From Halobacterium sp. DL1 (GTDB taxonomy: Archaea > Halobacteriota > Halobacteria > Halobacteriales > Halobacteriaceae), in contig CP007060.1 in NCBI GenBank assembly GCA_000230955.3, positions 558,001 through 622,000 on the forward strand: DNA of 64,000 bases, given 5' to 3'. Position 1 is the stretch's first letter, and every line of letters starts with the position of its first letter. Position numbers and translations under genes: made by a program. The notes under the pieces were generated by a model that had not been told where the DNA came from, searched no databases, and worked only from the letters and a program-made list of their open reading frames with translations. Shown here piece by piece: positions 19,207 to 28,492 of the stretch.

Positions 19207-20004
19207 CTACTGGGGTCGTTCGCCGTCGTAGGCGTCCATCCACGAGCTGATGGTCTCTTTGAGCGCGCCGGTAGTGCTGCCGACGTGGAGAATCTGGTAG
19301 CCGTTCGCGGCCTTGGTGTTGACGTCGTCCATGCCGAACCCGAGGCCGCCGACGGGGACGTCTGCCTCGACGGCGGCGGAGCGGACCGTCTCGACCGCCG
19401 CCTGGACGTCCGGGTGGTCGAATTCTCCCGGGTGGCCGAGTGACACCGAGAGGTCGAGCGGGCCGACGAAGACGAAGCCGAGTTCCGGGACGTCGAGAAT
19501 CTCGTCGATGTTCGCCACGGCGGCCTCGGTTTCGATAGTGACGCCGACGAGCGTCTCGCGGTCCTCGCTCGCGACGTAGTCCTCGGCGAGCCCCCAGCGG
19601 CGGGCGCGGGGCGCTGCGAGTCCGCGTTCGCCCGGTTCGCCGTCGTACTCGAAGCGGGCCGCCCGCACCGCCTCCCGGACCGTGTCGGCGGCGTCGACGC
19701 GCGGGAGGAACACGTTGCGGACGCCCGCGTCGAGGGCCTTCCGGACGGACGCTGGCTCGGTGTCGGAGAGGCGGACGAGCAGTTCGGTGTCCGTGCGTTC
19801 GGCGGCGCGGAGGAGGTGGTCGACCGCCGGCCCGTCGCCGGGCGCGGGGCCGCCGTGTTCGAGGTCAATCCAGACGAAGTCCAGCCCGAGGTCGCCGTAG
19901 AACTCTACCAGCGTCGGGCTGTACGCGTTGTCGAGGATACCAAGCGCCACGTCGTCGTTCTCGATGCGGTCCAGCAGCGCGTTCGTCCGCGTCGGCGTCG
20001 CCAT
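19207..20004 (-). CDS. HpcH/HpaI-family aldolase
   Basis: 265-residue class II (metal-dependent) aldolase. Family members cleave or form 4-hydroxy-2-oxo acids, releasing pyruvate. Visible features: DFVWIDLEHGGPAPG near the N-terminus, substrate Arg in ELLVRLSDTEP, LPRVDAADTV, and the metal-binding Glu in VTIETEAAV and Asp in VGPLDLSVSLG. It lies 72 bases downstream of the aminotransferase on the same strand and is probably co-transcribed, so the pair may act on the carbon skeleton left after deamination. Substrate cannot be read from sequence. Confidence 0.9.
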   Translation of the reverse strand: MATPTRTNALLDRIENDDVALGILDNAYSPTLVEFYGDLGLDFVWIDLEHGGPAPGDGPAVDHLLRAAERTDTELLVRLSDTEPASVRKALDAGVRNVFLPRVDAADTVREAVRAARFEYDGEPGERGLAAPRARRWGLAEDYVASEDRETLVGVTIETEAAVANIDEILDVPELGFVFVGPLDLSVSLGHPGEFDHPDVQAAVETVRSAAVEADVPVGGLGFGMDDVNTKAANGYQILHVGSTTGALKETISSWMDAYDGERPQ

Positions 20005-20076
20005 GCCCCTCCTTCGAGGGCCGCGAGGATAACAGTACGTCCGGAGGCGCGCCCGCTCGGCCGACGGTAGCCGTCG

Positions 20077-21459
20077 CTACTGCGTCGCGGTGGCCGAGGT
20101 GACCTCGGCGATGGCGTCCGCGATGATGTCCAGGCCGGTTTCGACCTGGTCTTCGGTGACGACCAGCGGCGGGAGCAGGCGGAGCACGTTGCCGTACTGG
20201 CCGGCCTTCCAGACGAGGAGGCCGTGCTCGTAGCAGTACTGCTGGACGTCGGCGACGATGTCGCCGGCCTCGGTCACGTTGCCCTGTTCGTCGACGAACT
20301 CCGCGCCGACGAACAGCCCCTCCCCGCGGACGTCCGCGACCTGGGGGTTGTCCTCGGCGACCTCCCGGAGTCGCGAGCGGATCAGTTCGCCCATCTCGGT
20401 CGCGTGGGCGAGGAGGTCGTTGCCCTCGATGTACTCGATGGCGCGCAGGCCGGCGCGCATCGCCGGGACGTTCCCGCGGTAGGTGCCGGCGTGGTCGCCC
20501 GGGCCCCACGTGTCGAGGTCCTCGTGGTAGATGGTGCAGGACAGCGGCAGGCCGTTGCCGCCGAGAGCTTTCGCGCTCGTCACGACGTCCGGCGTCACGT
20601 CGTAGTGCTCGCTGGCCCACCACTCGCCGGTGCGGCCGAAGCCGACCTGGATCTCGTCGAAGACGAGGGGCACCTCGGCCTCGTCGGCGATGTCGCGGAG
20701 GCCTTGCAGGAACCCCTGCGGCGGGACGACGACGCCACCCTCGCCCTGGATGGGTTCTACGAAGATGCCCGCCGGGTTCGCCAGGCCGCCGTACGGTTCG
20801 AGCAGCGTCGCGCGGACCTGCTCCAGGGCGTCCTCGACGGCTTCCTCGGGGTCCTTGTTCTGCTGGAACGGGTACGGGAACGGGGCGTGGACGACGTCCG
20901 GCAGGAGCGGCGTGTAGTGCTCCTTGAACCCCTTGTTCGCGGTGAGGCTCATCGCGCCCGAGGTGGCGCCGTGGTAGGCGTTCCGGAACGCGAGCAGGCC
21001 GTTACCGCCCGTGTTGTACTTCGCGAGCTTGATGGACGCCTCGATGGCGTCGCTGCCCGTGGGGCCGCCGAAGACGACGCGGCTGTTGCCGGCGAGGTCA
21101 CCGGGCGCGCGCTCCTCGAGCGCCTCGATGAGGTCGAGGCGGGCCTCCGTCGGGAAGTCGACGGTGTGGACGAACTTCTCGGCCTGCTCGTACATCCCCT
21201 CCATCACGTACGGGTTCGTGTGGCCGACGTTCAGCACGCCGATGCCGGCGAAGAAGTCGAGGAAGGTGTTGCCGTCGACGTCGCGGACGGTGGCGCCGCG
21301 CGCCTCGTCGAGCGCGATGGGGATGTTGTTGGGGTAGGCGACGGCGCTGCTGTCGACCTCGCGCTGCCGCTGGAGCAGTCGCTCGCTCTTCGGACCGGGG
21401 ACCGTGTCGACGTTCGGGGCGTCGTCGAAGTGCAGTTCGTGGATTGGCGGGCCAGTCAT
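20077..21459 (-). CDS. Class III aminotransferase (4-aminobutyrate/diaminobutyrate aminotransferase-like)
   Basis: 460-residue PLP enzyme. Key features are [12 protein letters not shown], the phosphate-binding [16 protein letters not shown], the [12 protein letters not shown] segment with the PLP-stacking Asp, and the Schiff-base Lys in [14 protein letters not shown]. This branch transfers omega-amino groups (GABA, ornithine, putrescine-derived amines) to 2-oxoglutarate or pyruvate. It has its own promoter-like element 27-34 bases upstream. Position beside lactam-hydrolysing genes suits GABA or glutamate-like products; that is inference. Confidence 0.9.
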   Translation of the reverse strand: MTGPPIHELHFDDAPNVDTVPGPKSERLLQRQREVDSSAVAYPNNIPIALDEARGATVRDVDGNTFLDFFAGIGVLNVGHTNPYVMEGMYEQAEKFVHTVDFPTEARLDLIEALEERAPGDLAGNSRVVFGGPTGSDAIEASIKLAKYNTGGNGLLAFRNAYHGATSGAMSLTANKGFKEHYTPLLPDVVHAPFPYPFQQNKDPEEAVEDALEQVRATLLEPYGGLANPAGIFVEPIQGEGGVVVPPQGFLQGLRDIADEAEVPLVFDEIQVGFGRTGEWWASEHYDVTPDVVTSAKALGGNGLPLSCTIYHEDLDTWGPGDHAGTYRGNVPAMRAGLRAIEYIEGNDLLAHATEMGELIRSRLREVAEDNPQVADVRGEGLFVGAEFVDEQGNVTEAGDIVADVQQYCYEHGLLVWKAGQYGNVLRLLPPLVVTEDQVETGLDIIADAIAEVTSATATQ

Positions 21460-21485
21460 ACACGAACCTACTGGGGCCGGATTAC

Positions 21486-21493
21486 AAATAATT
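21486..21493 (-). promoter_or_regulatory. Candidate TATA box of the aminotransferase
   Basis: On the minus strand the element reads AATTATTT. It lies 27-34 bases before the start codon at 21459, in an AT-rich island within a GC-rich region. Confidence 0.45.
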
Positions 21494-21679
21494 TTGTGCG
21501 AAGTTTAGGGACTGGGTACGTATTCCCGGAAAAATATCGGATGCAGTCCACTACAGTACGCGTCGCTTCCGGGGGCCGCCTGCTGGGTGGAGTTGGCACT
21601 GCCGGGCGTCGGTCGAGTGGCTGGTCCAGAGACGGAGCGGTGGAAGAACAGGTCTCCGGGACGCAGCCGAAGACGGTCG

Positions 21680-21928
21680 TTACTCGACTTCGATGACGGC
21701 GAGCTCGTCGCCCGCGTCGACTTCCTCCTCGTTCTCCACGAAGAACTCGACGACTTCACCGTCCGCCTCGGCCGTGATGTCGTGGAAGTTCTTCATGACG
21801 CCGATGAGGCCGATTACGTCGCCGCTCTCGACGTGGTCCCCGGGCTCGGCGAAGGTGGGGTCGTCCGGGTCCGGACGCCGGTAGAACACGCCTGGCATCG
21901 GTGCTGTGACGGTGGTACGCTCGGTCAT
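21680..21928 (-). CDS. Stand-alone biotin carboxyl carrier protein (biotinyl/lipoyl domain)
   Basis: 82-residue single domain. It folds as a biotinyl-lipoyl barrel: TVTAPMPGVFYRRPDPDDP, GDHVESGDVIGLIGVMKNF, EADGEVVEFFVE. The Lys in VMKNF is the expected biotinylation site, although the usual motif is AMKM. The start at 21928 is preferred to an upstream frame extension that overlaps the TATA-like element. Separate small carriers of this kind accompany 5-oxoprolinase-type carboxyltransferase-like proteins and act with a biotin carboxylase such as the one at 27126-28478. Confidence 0.88.
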   Translation of the reverse strand: MTERTTVTAPMPGVFYRRPDPDDPTFAEPGDHVESGDVIGLIGVMKNFHDITAEADGEVVEFFVENEEEVDAGDELAVIEVE

Positions 21929-21956
21929 ATCGTTAGCGAAAATGGAACGCCGACCC

Positions 21957-21964
21957 ACATATAG
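21957..21964 (-). promoter_or_regulatory. Candidate TATA box of the biotin carrier gene
   Basis: The minus strand reads CTATATGT, 29-36 bases before the start codon at 21928. Confidence 0.4.
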
Positions 21965-22084
21965 TTTCCCCACACCGTCCGTTCAGTCGTCCGAAACGTG
22001 ACTCTCTTTCCAGATTTCGAGTCGAGATAGGAGTCAATTCAACCTGGCTGCTCGGGGCCGGAACGCGGCCGGTTCCGCCGGCCG

Positions 22085-23056
22085 TTACCCGAGGAAGTTC
22101 GCCCGGATTGTGTCGACCTTCTCGTCGTGGGCCGACCGCGCCTCGAGTGCGTCCTCCACGTCGACGGCCTCGAACGTGATGCTGCGGTGGGTGCGCGCCT
22201 GGGCGAGCATGTTCCGGTCGATGCTGATGACTGTGCCGACCGTCGCGTAGCCGCCGCCGGTCACGGCGTCGCGCATCAGGATGATGGGCTGGCCCGCCAT
22301 CTGGATGGAGCCGACCGGGTAGCCGAGGTCGACGACGTTCGTCGGGTCCGGGCCGGCGCCGAACGGCTGGTCGCGTTCCTCGAACATCCCCTCGATGTCC
22401 GGGCCGGTGAGCCGGCAGCCGACGCGGTCGGCCTCGTCGCTGATCTTCCACTCCGCGCCGAGCAGTTCGTCGCGGCCCTCGTCGGTCAGCCGGTAGTCAC
22501 AGAGCCCCATCACGACGCGGATGGTGTCGTTGTTCGCGTAGTCCGGAACGTAGCTGTCGTCGACGGCCGCGCCGACGGTGGCGTTCCCGTTGGCGGACCC
22601 GACGGGGAGCGTATCGCCCTCGTCGAGGTCGCGGCCCTCGTGGCCGCCGATGCCGATGAGCGTGTACGTCGACCGGCTCTCCATCACCTTCGGCACGTCG
22701 ATGCCGCCCGCGACGGCGAGGTACGAGCGGACGCCCTCGGTGGCGAACTGGAAGGAGAGGACGTCGCCGGCCTCCACCTGGACCGCGGTCCACGTGGGAA
22801 TCTCCTCGTCGTTCAGCGTCGGCTGCATGTCCGCCCCGGTCGCCGCGATGACGGCGTCCTCCTCGAACTCGAGGTCCGGGCCGGCGTACGTCATCTCGAG
22901 GGTCGCGGCCTCCTCGTCGTTGCCGACGATGTAGTTCGCGACCGTGTGTGCGTACTGGTCCATCGCGCCGGACGGCGGCATCCCGATGTGGTAGTGACCG
23001 AACCGTCCCGTGTCCTGCACCGTCGTCGAGAGTCCTCCGTCGAGTACGTTGATCAT
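22085..23056 (-). CDS. pxpC: 5-oxoprolinase subunit C / biotin-dependent carboxyltransferase-like (PxpC, KipA family)
   Basis: 323 residues of the CT_A_B (AHS2) family. Begins MINVLDGGLSTTVQDTGRFG, the usual KipA start, and contains GMPPSGAMDQYAHTVANYI and the later motif GAGPDPTNVVDLG. Homologous to a domain of urea carboxylase. With PxpA and PxpB it forms ATP-dependent 5-oxoprolinase in bacteria. Its ATG shares one base with the stop of pxpB (TGATG), so translation is coupled and the two subunits should be made in equal amounts. Confidence 0.92.
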   Translation of the reverse strand: MINVLDGGLSTTVQDTGRFGHYHIGMPPSGAMDQYAHTVANYIVGNDEEAATLEMTYAGPDLEFEEDAVIAATGADMQPTLNDEEIPTWTAVQVEAGDVLSFQFATEGVRSYLAVAGGIDVPKVMESRSTYTLIGIGGHEGRDLDEGDTLPVGSANGNATVGAAVDDSYVPDYANNDTIRVVMGLCDYRLTDEGRDELLGAEWKISDEADRVGCRLTGPDIEGMFEERDQPFGAGPDPTNVVDLGYPVGSIQMAGQPIILMRDAVTGGGYATVGTVISIDRNMLAQARTHRSITFEAVDVEDALEARSAHDEKVDTIRANFLG

Positions 23057-23955
23057 CAGTCTAGCACCTCCGTGATCCGCTCGTTGTAGCCCTCTGGGTC
23101 GTCGAAGAACTCCTCGGGCCGGAAGTCGATGGTCCCGATGTTGTACTCGTAGCTGCCGTCCTCGACCTCTTCGCGGATGGCGTCGTACTCGTCGCGGTCG
23201 ATGCGGCGGTAGTTGAGGATGTCACCCGGGTTCGGGAGCACCATCGAGTCCTCGAACTCCGCCAGCTCCTGGTCGACGTCGAGGACCTCGATCGGCGTCC
23301 GCCCGAACAGCTGGTAGCCGCCCGCGCCCTTCACGGGGTAGATGGCGGTGAACGCGCCGCCGTAGCCGACCGCGCGGCTCGGCGTCTCGGTGCGGGGCTG
23401 TACGTACTTCGGGACCTCGATCTGCTGGTCCCGGGGCACCATCTGGAACGTCCACGGGAGGCCGGGGACGAAGCCCACCATCGTCACCATCTGGGGGGCG
23501 CCGGCGTGGGCGTCGATGAAGTCGTCGACGTTGTCGAACCCGTTGATGCGCGCGGAGTACTCAAGGTCCGTCGAGTCGGGGTCTTGGTGGCGGTCCCGGA
23601 ACTTCATCAGCGTCTCGTGGGTCCACGGGTCGTCGTAGAGGACGGGGACGTCGATGACGCGGGCCTCCCAGGTGTACTCGGTGAGGTCGATCTCCTCGCG
23701 CAGCGATTTGAGCTCGTCGATGAGGTCGTCGGGGTGGAGCTCCGCGGGGTCGAAGTGGAGCATGTAGGAGGCGTTCGCCGGTGCGACCTCGATGAGACCG
23801 GGGAGGTCGCGCTCGCGTATCTCCTGGGTGATCGCCTGCGCTTCGAAGTTCGCGTCGAAACTCATCTCCTCGGAGAGTTCGACGAAGACGTGGTCGTCCC
23901 CGCCGTACTCGTAGCGTGGCGAGGAAAGTTCTTGTCGCTGGATGCCGTTCGTCAT
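23056..23955 (-). CDS. pxpB: 5-oxoprolinase subunit B / allophanate-hydrolase-like (PxpB, KipI family)
   Basis: 299 residues of the CT_C_D (AHS1) family. Family motifs: GDDHVFVELSEEMSFDANFE, YTWEARVIDVPVLYDDPW, MVTMVGFVPGLPWTFQM, TPSRAVGYGGAFTAIYPVKG and the end PNPGDILNYR. Acts with PxpC, with which it is translationally coupled. Somewhat longer than bacterial KipI (about 220-240 residues), because it has an N-terminal addition of about 25 residues and an acidic C-terminal extension after the conserved core. In this neighbourhood it is most likely the partner of a biotin-dependent lactam-opening enzyme. Confidence 0.92.
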   Translation of the reverse strand: MTNGIQRQELSSPRYEYGGDDHVFVELSEEMSFDANFEAQAITQEIRERDLPGLIEVAPANASYMLHFDPAELHPDDLIDELKSLREEIDLTEYTWEARVIDVPVLYDDPWTHETLMKFRDRHQDPDSTDLEYSARINGFDNVDDFIDAHAGAPQMVTMVGFVPGLPWTFQMVPRDQQIEVPKYVQPRTETPSRAVGYGGAFTAIYPVKGAGGYQLFGRTPIEVLDVDQELAEFEDSMVLPNPGDILNYRRIDRDEYDAIREEVEDGSYEYNIGTIDFRPEEFFDDPEGYNERITEVLD

Positions 23956-23983
23956 CTATGGGGCATCGTTGCCCGTATAGCGA

Positions 23984-23991
23984 GTTATAGA
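23984..23991 (-). promoter_or_regulatory. Candidate TATA box of pxpBC
   Basis: Minus-strand reading TCTATAAC, 29-36 bases before the pxpB start. A second AT-rich element (AAAATTTA) lies about 15 bases farther upstream. Confidence 0.4.
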
Positions 23992-24108
23992 TACTGGTAA
24001 ATTTTCGATACCCGACAGGTTGGAGAATACTGGGTGCAACTTCTCGGCCAGAAATCGGAACCGCGTCTGATACCGTGGGGTGAGACCGACACGAGGTTCC
24101 GCTCGACC

Positions 24109-25737
24109 CTACGCGAGGTCGCGTTCCGGGTCCGGCTGGAAGTCGTAGTCGTCGGGCTCGTCGTCGGTGTCCTCGGCCGCCCTGAGCACGTCGTCGATGC
24201 GGACGAGCTGGACCACGACGTCCGACGCCTTCGTCACGGCACCCTCCACGACCGCTGCGAGGTCGTACGGTCCCTCTTCGCCTGCCGACCGTACGGCCCT
24301 CGCGTCGGTGTCGTAGACCGCGTCCGCTCCCCCGGCGCGCAGGCTGGTGACGGCGTCGACCGCGTCCCCGCCGCTGTTGCGCGCGAGGGTACGCGGTAGG
24401 TCCTCCAGGGCGTCGGCGAACGCGTCCATCACGATGGCAGAGCGGTCCGGGACCGACCGGGCGTCCGCCCGCACCTCGGCAGCGAGCCTGGTCCACGCGC
24501 CGCCGCCGCCCGGAACGACCTGGCCGCCCTCCAGAATCGTCCGGCCGGTCACGACACCCGTCATCAGTTCGCGCTGCATCGACTCGGTGCCCGCGTGAAC
24601 GGTCCCCGAGACGAGCAGCGTCCCGACCTCGCTCTCCGGACAGCGGTCGATGCGGACGTACTGGTCGTCGTCGCCCTCGACCCGCAGCCGGCCGGCGGTG
24701 CCCACGTCGGCGGCCGTGGTGTCCGCGAGGTCCATCACGAACGACGCGCCGGTCGCCCGCGCCACGCTTCGGGCCTGCGAGGCCTGGAGGCCCCTGAACG
24801 CGGTGATGCCGGCCTCGTCGAGCGCCGATATCGCGCGGTCGCTGATGCCCATCGCGGTGAACACGACGTCGACGCCCGCGTCTACGAGCACCTGTACCTG
24901 CGTCGCGACCTCCTCGACCTCCCGCTGCTGGAACGCCGTGCGGTCGTCGGGCGTCTTCGGGTTCACGGTGACCTCCGTGCGCCCCTTCCCCTCGCTGCCG
25001 CCGGCGCGTTTGAGCTCCCGCTCCTCGATGCCGCGGCCCGCGTTCTTCCCGCCGCCGACGACGGCGACGCGCGCGTCCTCGAACTCCCGGGGCGTGTTCG
25101 GCGTTACGGGCTCCCGTTCGAGGAAGAGGCCGCGGAGCAGTTCGGCACGCGGCGCGTGTGCGTCCGAGACGTGGTGGAACTCGACGTGGTCGATGCCGCG
25201 GCCCTCGCGGCCCGTCTCCCTGGCCGTCGCGACGAGGCGGGCGGCCTCGGTGACCGCGGCCACCGTCTCGTCGTCGCCGCCGTAGCTACCCAGCGCGGCA
25301 CGGACCGCGGCCCGGCCGCGTGGGTCGTCGAGCCCGTCGACGGACGTCGCCATCTCCGGGATGGCTGTCACCGCCGCCGCACGCGCCCGGTCGAAGCCGT
25401 CGGTGACCGTCGCGCGTTGGAATCCCTCGGCGAGCAGGCCTTCGGCGCGTTCGGCGAGCGCTCGGGCCAGCAGGACCACCGCAGTCGACCCGTCGCCGAC
25501 CCGCTCTTTCTGCTGGACCGCGCCGTTGCCCACCATCACCGCTGCCGGGTGTTCGACGTCGAGCGCGTCGAACAGCTGCTGGAGGTCGCTCGCGACGACT
25601 GGCTCGCCGGTGACGACGAGCTTGTAGCGACCCTCGGGTCCGTAGAGCGCCGCTGCGAGTTCACCGAGCTGTACTGCGCCGTCGAGGACGTCCACGTCGT
25701 CGAGTGGGTCGGTGGCGGTAATCTGGCTCGGCTCCAT
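24109..25737 (-). CDS. Divergent thermosome-like (TCP-1/cpn60, group II) chaperonin paralogue
   Basis: 542 residues with the overall architecture of a thermosome subunit. Visible landmarks: LYGPEGRYKLVV (canonically LGPKGMDKMLV) near residue 33, ALDVEHPAAVMV near 58, GDGSTAVVLLARAL (canonically GDGTTTAVVL) at 81, VVFTAMGISDRAISALDEAG in the apical region, the nucleotide loop VPGGGGAWTRLA, and the helix DAFADALEDLPRTLARNSGG near the C-terminus, ending VQLVRIDDVL. The NDGATIL loop is replaced by VVASDLQQL, and the GGM-rich tail is absent. ATP use may be altered. The gene lies in a metabolic cluster and is divergent from potA. Function unknown; see findings. Confidence 0.88.
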   Translation of the reverse strand: MEPSQITATDPLDDVDVLDGAVQLGELAAALYGPEGRYKLVVTGEPVVASDLQQLFDALDVEHPAAVMVGNGAVQQKERVGDGSTAVVLLARALAERAEGLLAEGFQRATVTDGFDRARAAAVTAIPEMATSVDGLDDPRGRAAVRAALGSYGGDDETVAAVTEAARLVATARETGREGRGIDHVEFHHVSDAHAPRAELLRGLFLEREPVTPNTPREFEDARVAVVGGGKNAGRGIEERELKRAGGSEGKGRTEVTVNPKTPDDRTAFQQREVEEVATQVQVLVDAGVDVVFTAMGISDRAISALDEAGITAFRGLQASQARSVARATGASFVMDLADTTAADVGTAGRLRVEGDDDQYVRIDRCPESEVGTLLVSGTVHAGTESMQRELMTGVVTGRTILEGGQVVPGGGGAWTRLAAEVRADARSVPDRSAIVMDAFADALEDLPRTLARNSGGDAVDAVTSLRAGGADAVYDTDARAVRSAGEEGPYDLAAVVEGAVTKASDVVVQLVRIDDVLRAAEDTDDEPDDYDFQPDPERDLA

Positions 25738-25833
25738 TCAGTCGTATAGGATACCTTCTCACATCTAAGCCTTTCTTTATACTGAGTTTAACCAGGCTCC
25801 CGCCACCGGGACTGGGTTGATGCTTCTGGATAG

Positions 25834-25840
25834 ATTTATG
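25834..25840 (+). promoter_or_regulatory. Candidate TATA box of the potA-like gene
   Basis: ATTTATG lies 30-36 bases before the ATG at 25870, within the short divergent region shared with the chaperonin-like gene. Confidence 0.4.
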
Positions 25841-25869
25841 TGTGCTGCGGCGAGTACCCGCTGGTAACA

Positions 25870-26976
25870 ATGAGCACAGACGTGCGAGGAGAGGACGACC
25901 TGTCTTCCGAAGAGAAGGTCATCGAGATGCGTGACCTCCGCAAGGTCTACGACGACACCATCGTCGCTGTAGACGACGTCGACCTGGACGTTCGCGAGGG
26001 CGAGTTCTTCACCATCCTCGGCCCCTCCGGCAGTGGGAAGTCCACGCTCCTCCAGATGATCAGCGGCATCGAGACGCCGACGTCCGGCGAGATTCGGCTC
26101 GGCGGCGACGTGGTCAACGACGTCAAGCCGTACAACCGGAAGACGAGCCTCGTGTTCCAGGAGTACGCGCTGTTCCCGCACATGACCGCCCGTGAGAACG
26201 TCGAGTACGGCCTGATGCTGCGCGGCGTCCCCGAGGACGAGCGACGCCAGCGCGCCGACGAGATGTTCGAACTGATGGACCTCGGTGGGAAGGAGGGCCG
26301 GAACATTCAGGACCTCTCCGGCGGCGAACGGCAGCGCGTCGCGACGGCGCGCAGCCTCGTCATCGAACCGGACGTGCTCCTCCTCGACGAGGTGCTGGGC
26401 GCGCTCGACGAGAAACTGGCCAAGGAGATGCAGGTCGAACTGAAGCGCATCCAGGAGGAGGTCGAGAAGACGTTCGTGTTCGTCACGCACAGCCAGGAGG
26501 AGGCGTTCTCGATGAGCGACCGTATCGCCGTGATGAACCAGGGCGACGTCGAACAGGTCGGCAAGCCCCTGGACATCTACCAGGACCCGGCCACCGAGTT
26601 CGTCGCTGACTTCCTCCAGATGCCGAACCTCGTCGAGGGGACGGTGACGGCGGTCCACGACGACACGGTGACGGTCAGCAGCGACGGGACGGACTTCCGC
26701 ATCGCGCGCAGCGAACTCCGGACCGCGCCGTCGGTCGACGACGAACTGGTCTTCCTGGTCCCGAACGAGCGGCTGTCGTTCGGCGACGGCCAGGAGAACT
26801 CGTTCTCGACGGTCGTCACGGACACCATCTTCAAGGGTCCGTACACGGAGTACGCGCTCGAACTCCCCTCCGGCCGCAACCTCCGCGCCCACCAGACGAC
26901 CGGCGAGACGCTGTTCGAGGAGGGCGAGACGGTCCAGGTCGGGTTCGAACCAGACGCCGTCTCCGTCTTCGACTGA
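25870..26976 (+). CDS. potA: Spermidine/putrescine-type ABC transporter ATPase (PotA)
   Basis: 368 residues. ATPase core: Walker [11 protein letters not shown]-loop [20 protein letters not shown], signature [14 protein letters not shown], Walker [13 protein letters not shown] and switch His [10 protein letters not shown]-terminal TOBE-type regulatory domain follows ([16 protein letters not shown], to the end). The Walker B tail reads DEV rather than the usual DEP. It should energise PotB and PotC (30461-32256), although it is separated from them by two other genes. ATG at 25870 matches the start of the conserved region better than an upstream extension that overlaps the TATA element. Confidence 0.92.
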   Translation: MSTDVRGEDDLSSEEKVIEMRDLRKVYDDTIVAVDDVDLDVREGEFFTILGPSGSGKSTLLQMISGIETPTSGEIRLGGDVVNDVKPYNRKTSLVFQEYALFPHMTARENVEYGLMLRGVPEDERRQRADEMFELMDLGGKEGRNIQDLSGGERQRVATARSLVIEPDVLLLDEVLGALDEKLAKEMQVELKRIQEEVEKTFVFVTHSQEEAFSMSDRIAVMNQGDVEQVGKPLDIYQDPATEFVADFLQMPNLVEGTVTAVHDDTVTVSSDGTDFRIARSELRTAPSVDDELVFLVPNERLSFGDGQENSFSTVVTDTIFKGPYTEYALELPSGRNLRAHQTTGETLFEEGETVQVGFEPDAVSVFD

Positions 26977-27093
26977 ACGCGAGGGACAGTCGGCTGCCGC
27001 CCCTCCGATTGGGGCCAGGTGACGACCGAACGATTCTCGTTCAATTCTCTACCGCCGCTTCGAACTGGGTACGAGAAATCCGGCACCCAAAGA

Positions 27094-27101
27094 CTAATAT
27101 T
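27094..27101 (+). promoter_or_regulatory. Candidate TATA box of accC
   Basis: CTAATATT, 25-32 bases before the GTG start at 27126, suggesting a leaderless transcript. Confidence 0.45.
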
Positions 27102-27125
27102 GCGAATCTCCTCTATTTCATCACC

Positions 27126-28478
27126 GTGTTAGACCGTGTCTTGATTGCGAACCGGGGCGAGATTGCTATCCGTATCATCCAGGCCTGCCGCGAACTCGGT
27201 ATCGACGCGGTTGCGGTGTACAGTGATACGGACGAAACAGCGAAACACGTGCGGCTCGCCGACGACGCCTACCACATCGGGAAGTCCGTCGCGCGGAAGA
27301 GCTACCTCGACCAGGAAGCCATCATCGAGGCCGCCCGGGAGGCCGACGCCGACGCCATCCACCCGGGGTACGGCTTCCTCGCCGAGAACACGGAGTTCGC
27401 CGCGAACGTCGAGGACAGCGACTTCGAGTGGATCGGGCCGCCCAGCGACGTGATGGCGGACTTCGGGGAGAAGACGAAGGCGCGGAAGATCATGGACCGC
27501 GCGGACGTCCCCATCGTCCCCGGCACGACCGACCCCGTCGAGAGCGCCGACGAGGTCCGCGAGTTCGGCGAGGAACACGGCTACCCCATCGCCATCAAGG
27601 CCGACGGCGGTGGCGGCGGGCGTGGCCTGAAGGTCGTCCATTCGGAGGACGAAGTCGACGACCAGCTCGAGGACGCCAAACGCGAGGGCGAGGCGTACTT
27701 CGACAACGCCAGCGTCTACGTCGAGCGCTTCCTGGAGAACCCCCGCCACATCGAGGTCCAGATTCTGGGCGACGAACACGGCAACGTCCGCCACCTCGGC
27801 GAGCGGGACTGCTCGACGCAGCGCCGCCAGCAGAAACTCATCGAGGAGACGCCGAGCCCCGTACTCGACGAGGAGACCCGGGAGGAAGTGTGGGAGGCCG
27901 CGCGCCGCGGCGCGGACGAGGCCGGCTACGTCAACGCCGGGACATTCGAGTTCCTCTACGAGGACGGCGAGTTCTTCTTCCTCGAGGTGAACGCCCGCAT
28001 CCAGGTCGAGCACGCGATCACCGAGGTCGTGACGGGCATCGACATCGTGAAGTGGCAGCTCCGCATCGCGGACGGCCAAGAGCTGTCCTTCCCGCAGTCC
28101 GCGGTCGAACCGCGCGGGTCGGCCATCGAGTTCCGCATCAACGCCGAGGACCCGACCAACGACTTCTCGCCGATGCCGGGCGAGGTGACGACGTACCGGC
28201 CGCCGACCGGCATCGGGACGCGCGTCGACGACGCCATCGACCAGGGGGACCGCATCGCGCCGTTCTACGACTCGATGTTCGCGAAGTTCATCGTCTCCGG
28301 GGAGGACCGCGAGGAGGCCGTCCAGCGCGGTCTGCGCGTCCTCGAGGGGACCACCATCGAGGGCGTGCCGACGACGATTCCGTTCCACCAGCAGGTGCTC
28401 ACGGACGACCGGTTCCTGAACGCAGAACACACGACGAAGTTCGTCGACGAACACCTCGACATCGCGGGCAGCGAGTAG
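27126..28478 (+). CDS. accC: Biotin carboxylase subunit (AccC type)
   Basis: 450-residue ATP-grasp enzyme that carboxylates biotin on a carrier protein using bicarbonate and ATP. Visible: N-terminal domain [33 protein letters not shown], the ATP-grasp glycine loop [46 protein letters not shown], and the catalytic segment [18 protein letters not shown]. There is no fused biotin domain, unlike the longer haloarchaeal acyl-CoA carboxylase alpha subunits. The separate carrier at 21680-21928 is the obvious partner. GTG at 27126 is chosen because no ATG precedes the conserved start and a TATA-like box is correctly placed. Confidence 0.93.
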   Translation: MLDRVLIANRGEIAIRIIQACRELGIDAVAVYSDTDETAKHVRLADDAYHIGKSVARKSYLDQEAIIEAAREADADAIHPGYGFLAENTEFAANVEDSDFEWIGPPSDVMADFGEKTKARKIMDRADVPIVPGTTDPVESADEVREFGEEHGYPIAIKADGGGGGRGLKVVHSEDEVDDQLEDAKREGEAYFDNASVYVERFLENPRHIEVQILGDEHGNVRHLGERDCSTQRRQQKLIEETPSPVLDEETREEVWEAARRGADEAGYVNAGTFEFLYEDGEFFFLEVNARIQVEHAITEVVTGIDIVKWQLRIADGQELSFPQSAVEPRGSAIEFRINAEDPTNDFSPMPGEVTTYRPPTGIGTRVDDAIDQGDRIAPFYDSMFAKFIVSGEDREEAVQRGLRVLEGTTIEGVPTTIPFHQQVLTDDRFLNAEHTTKFVDEHLDIAGSE

Positions 28479-28492
28479 CCGACCTGCCCCTC

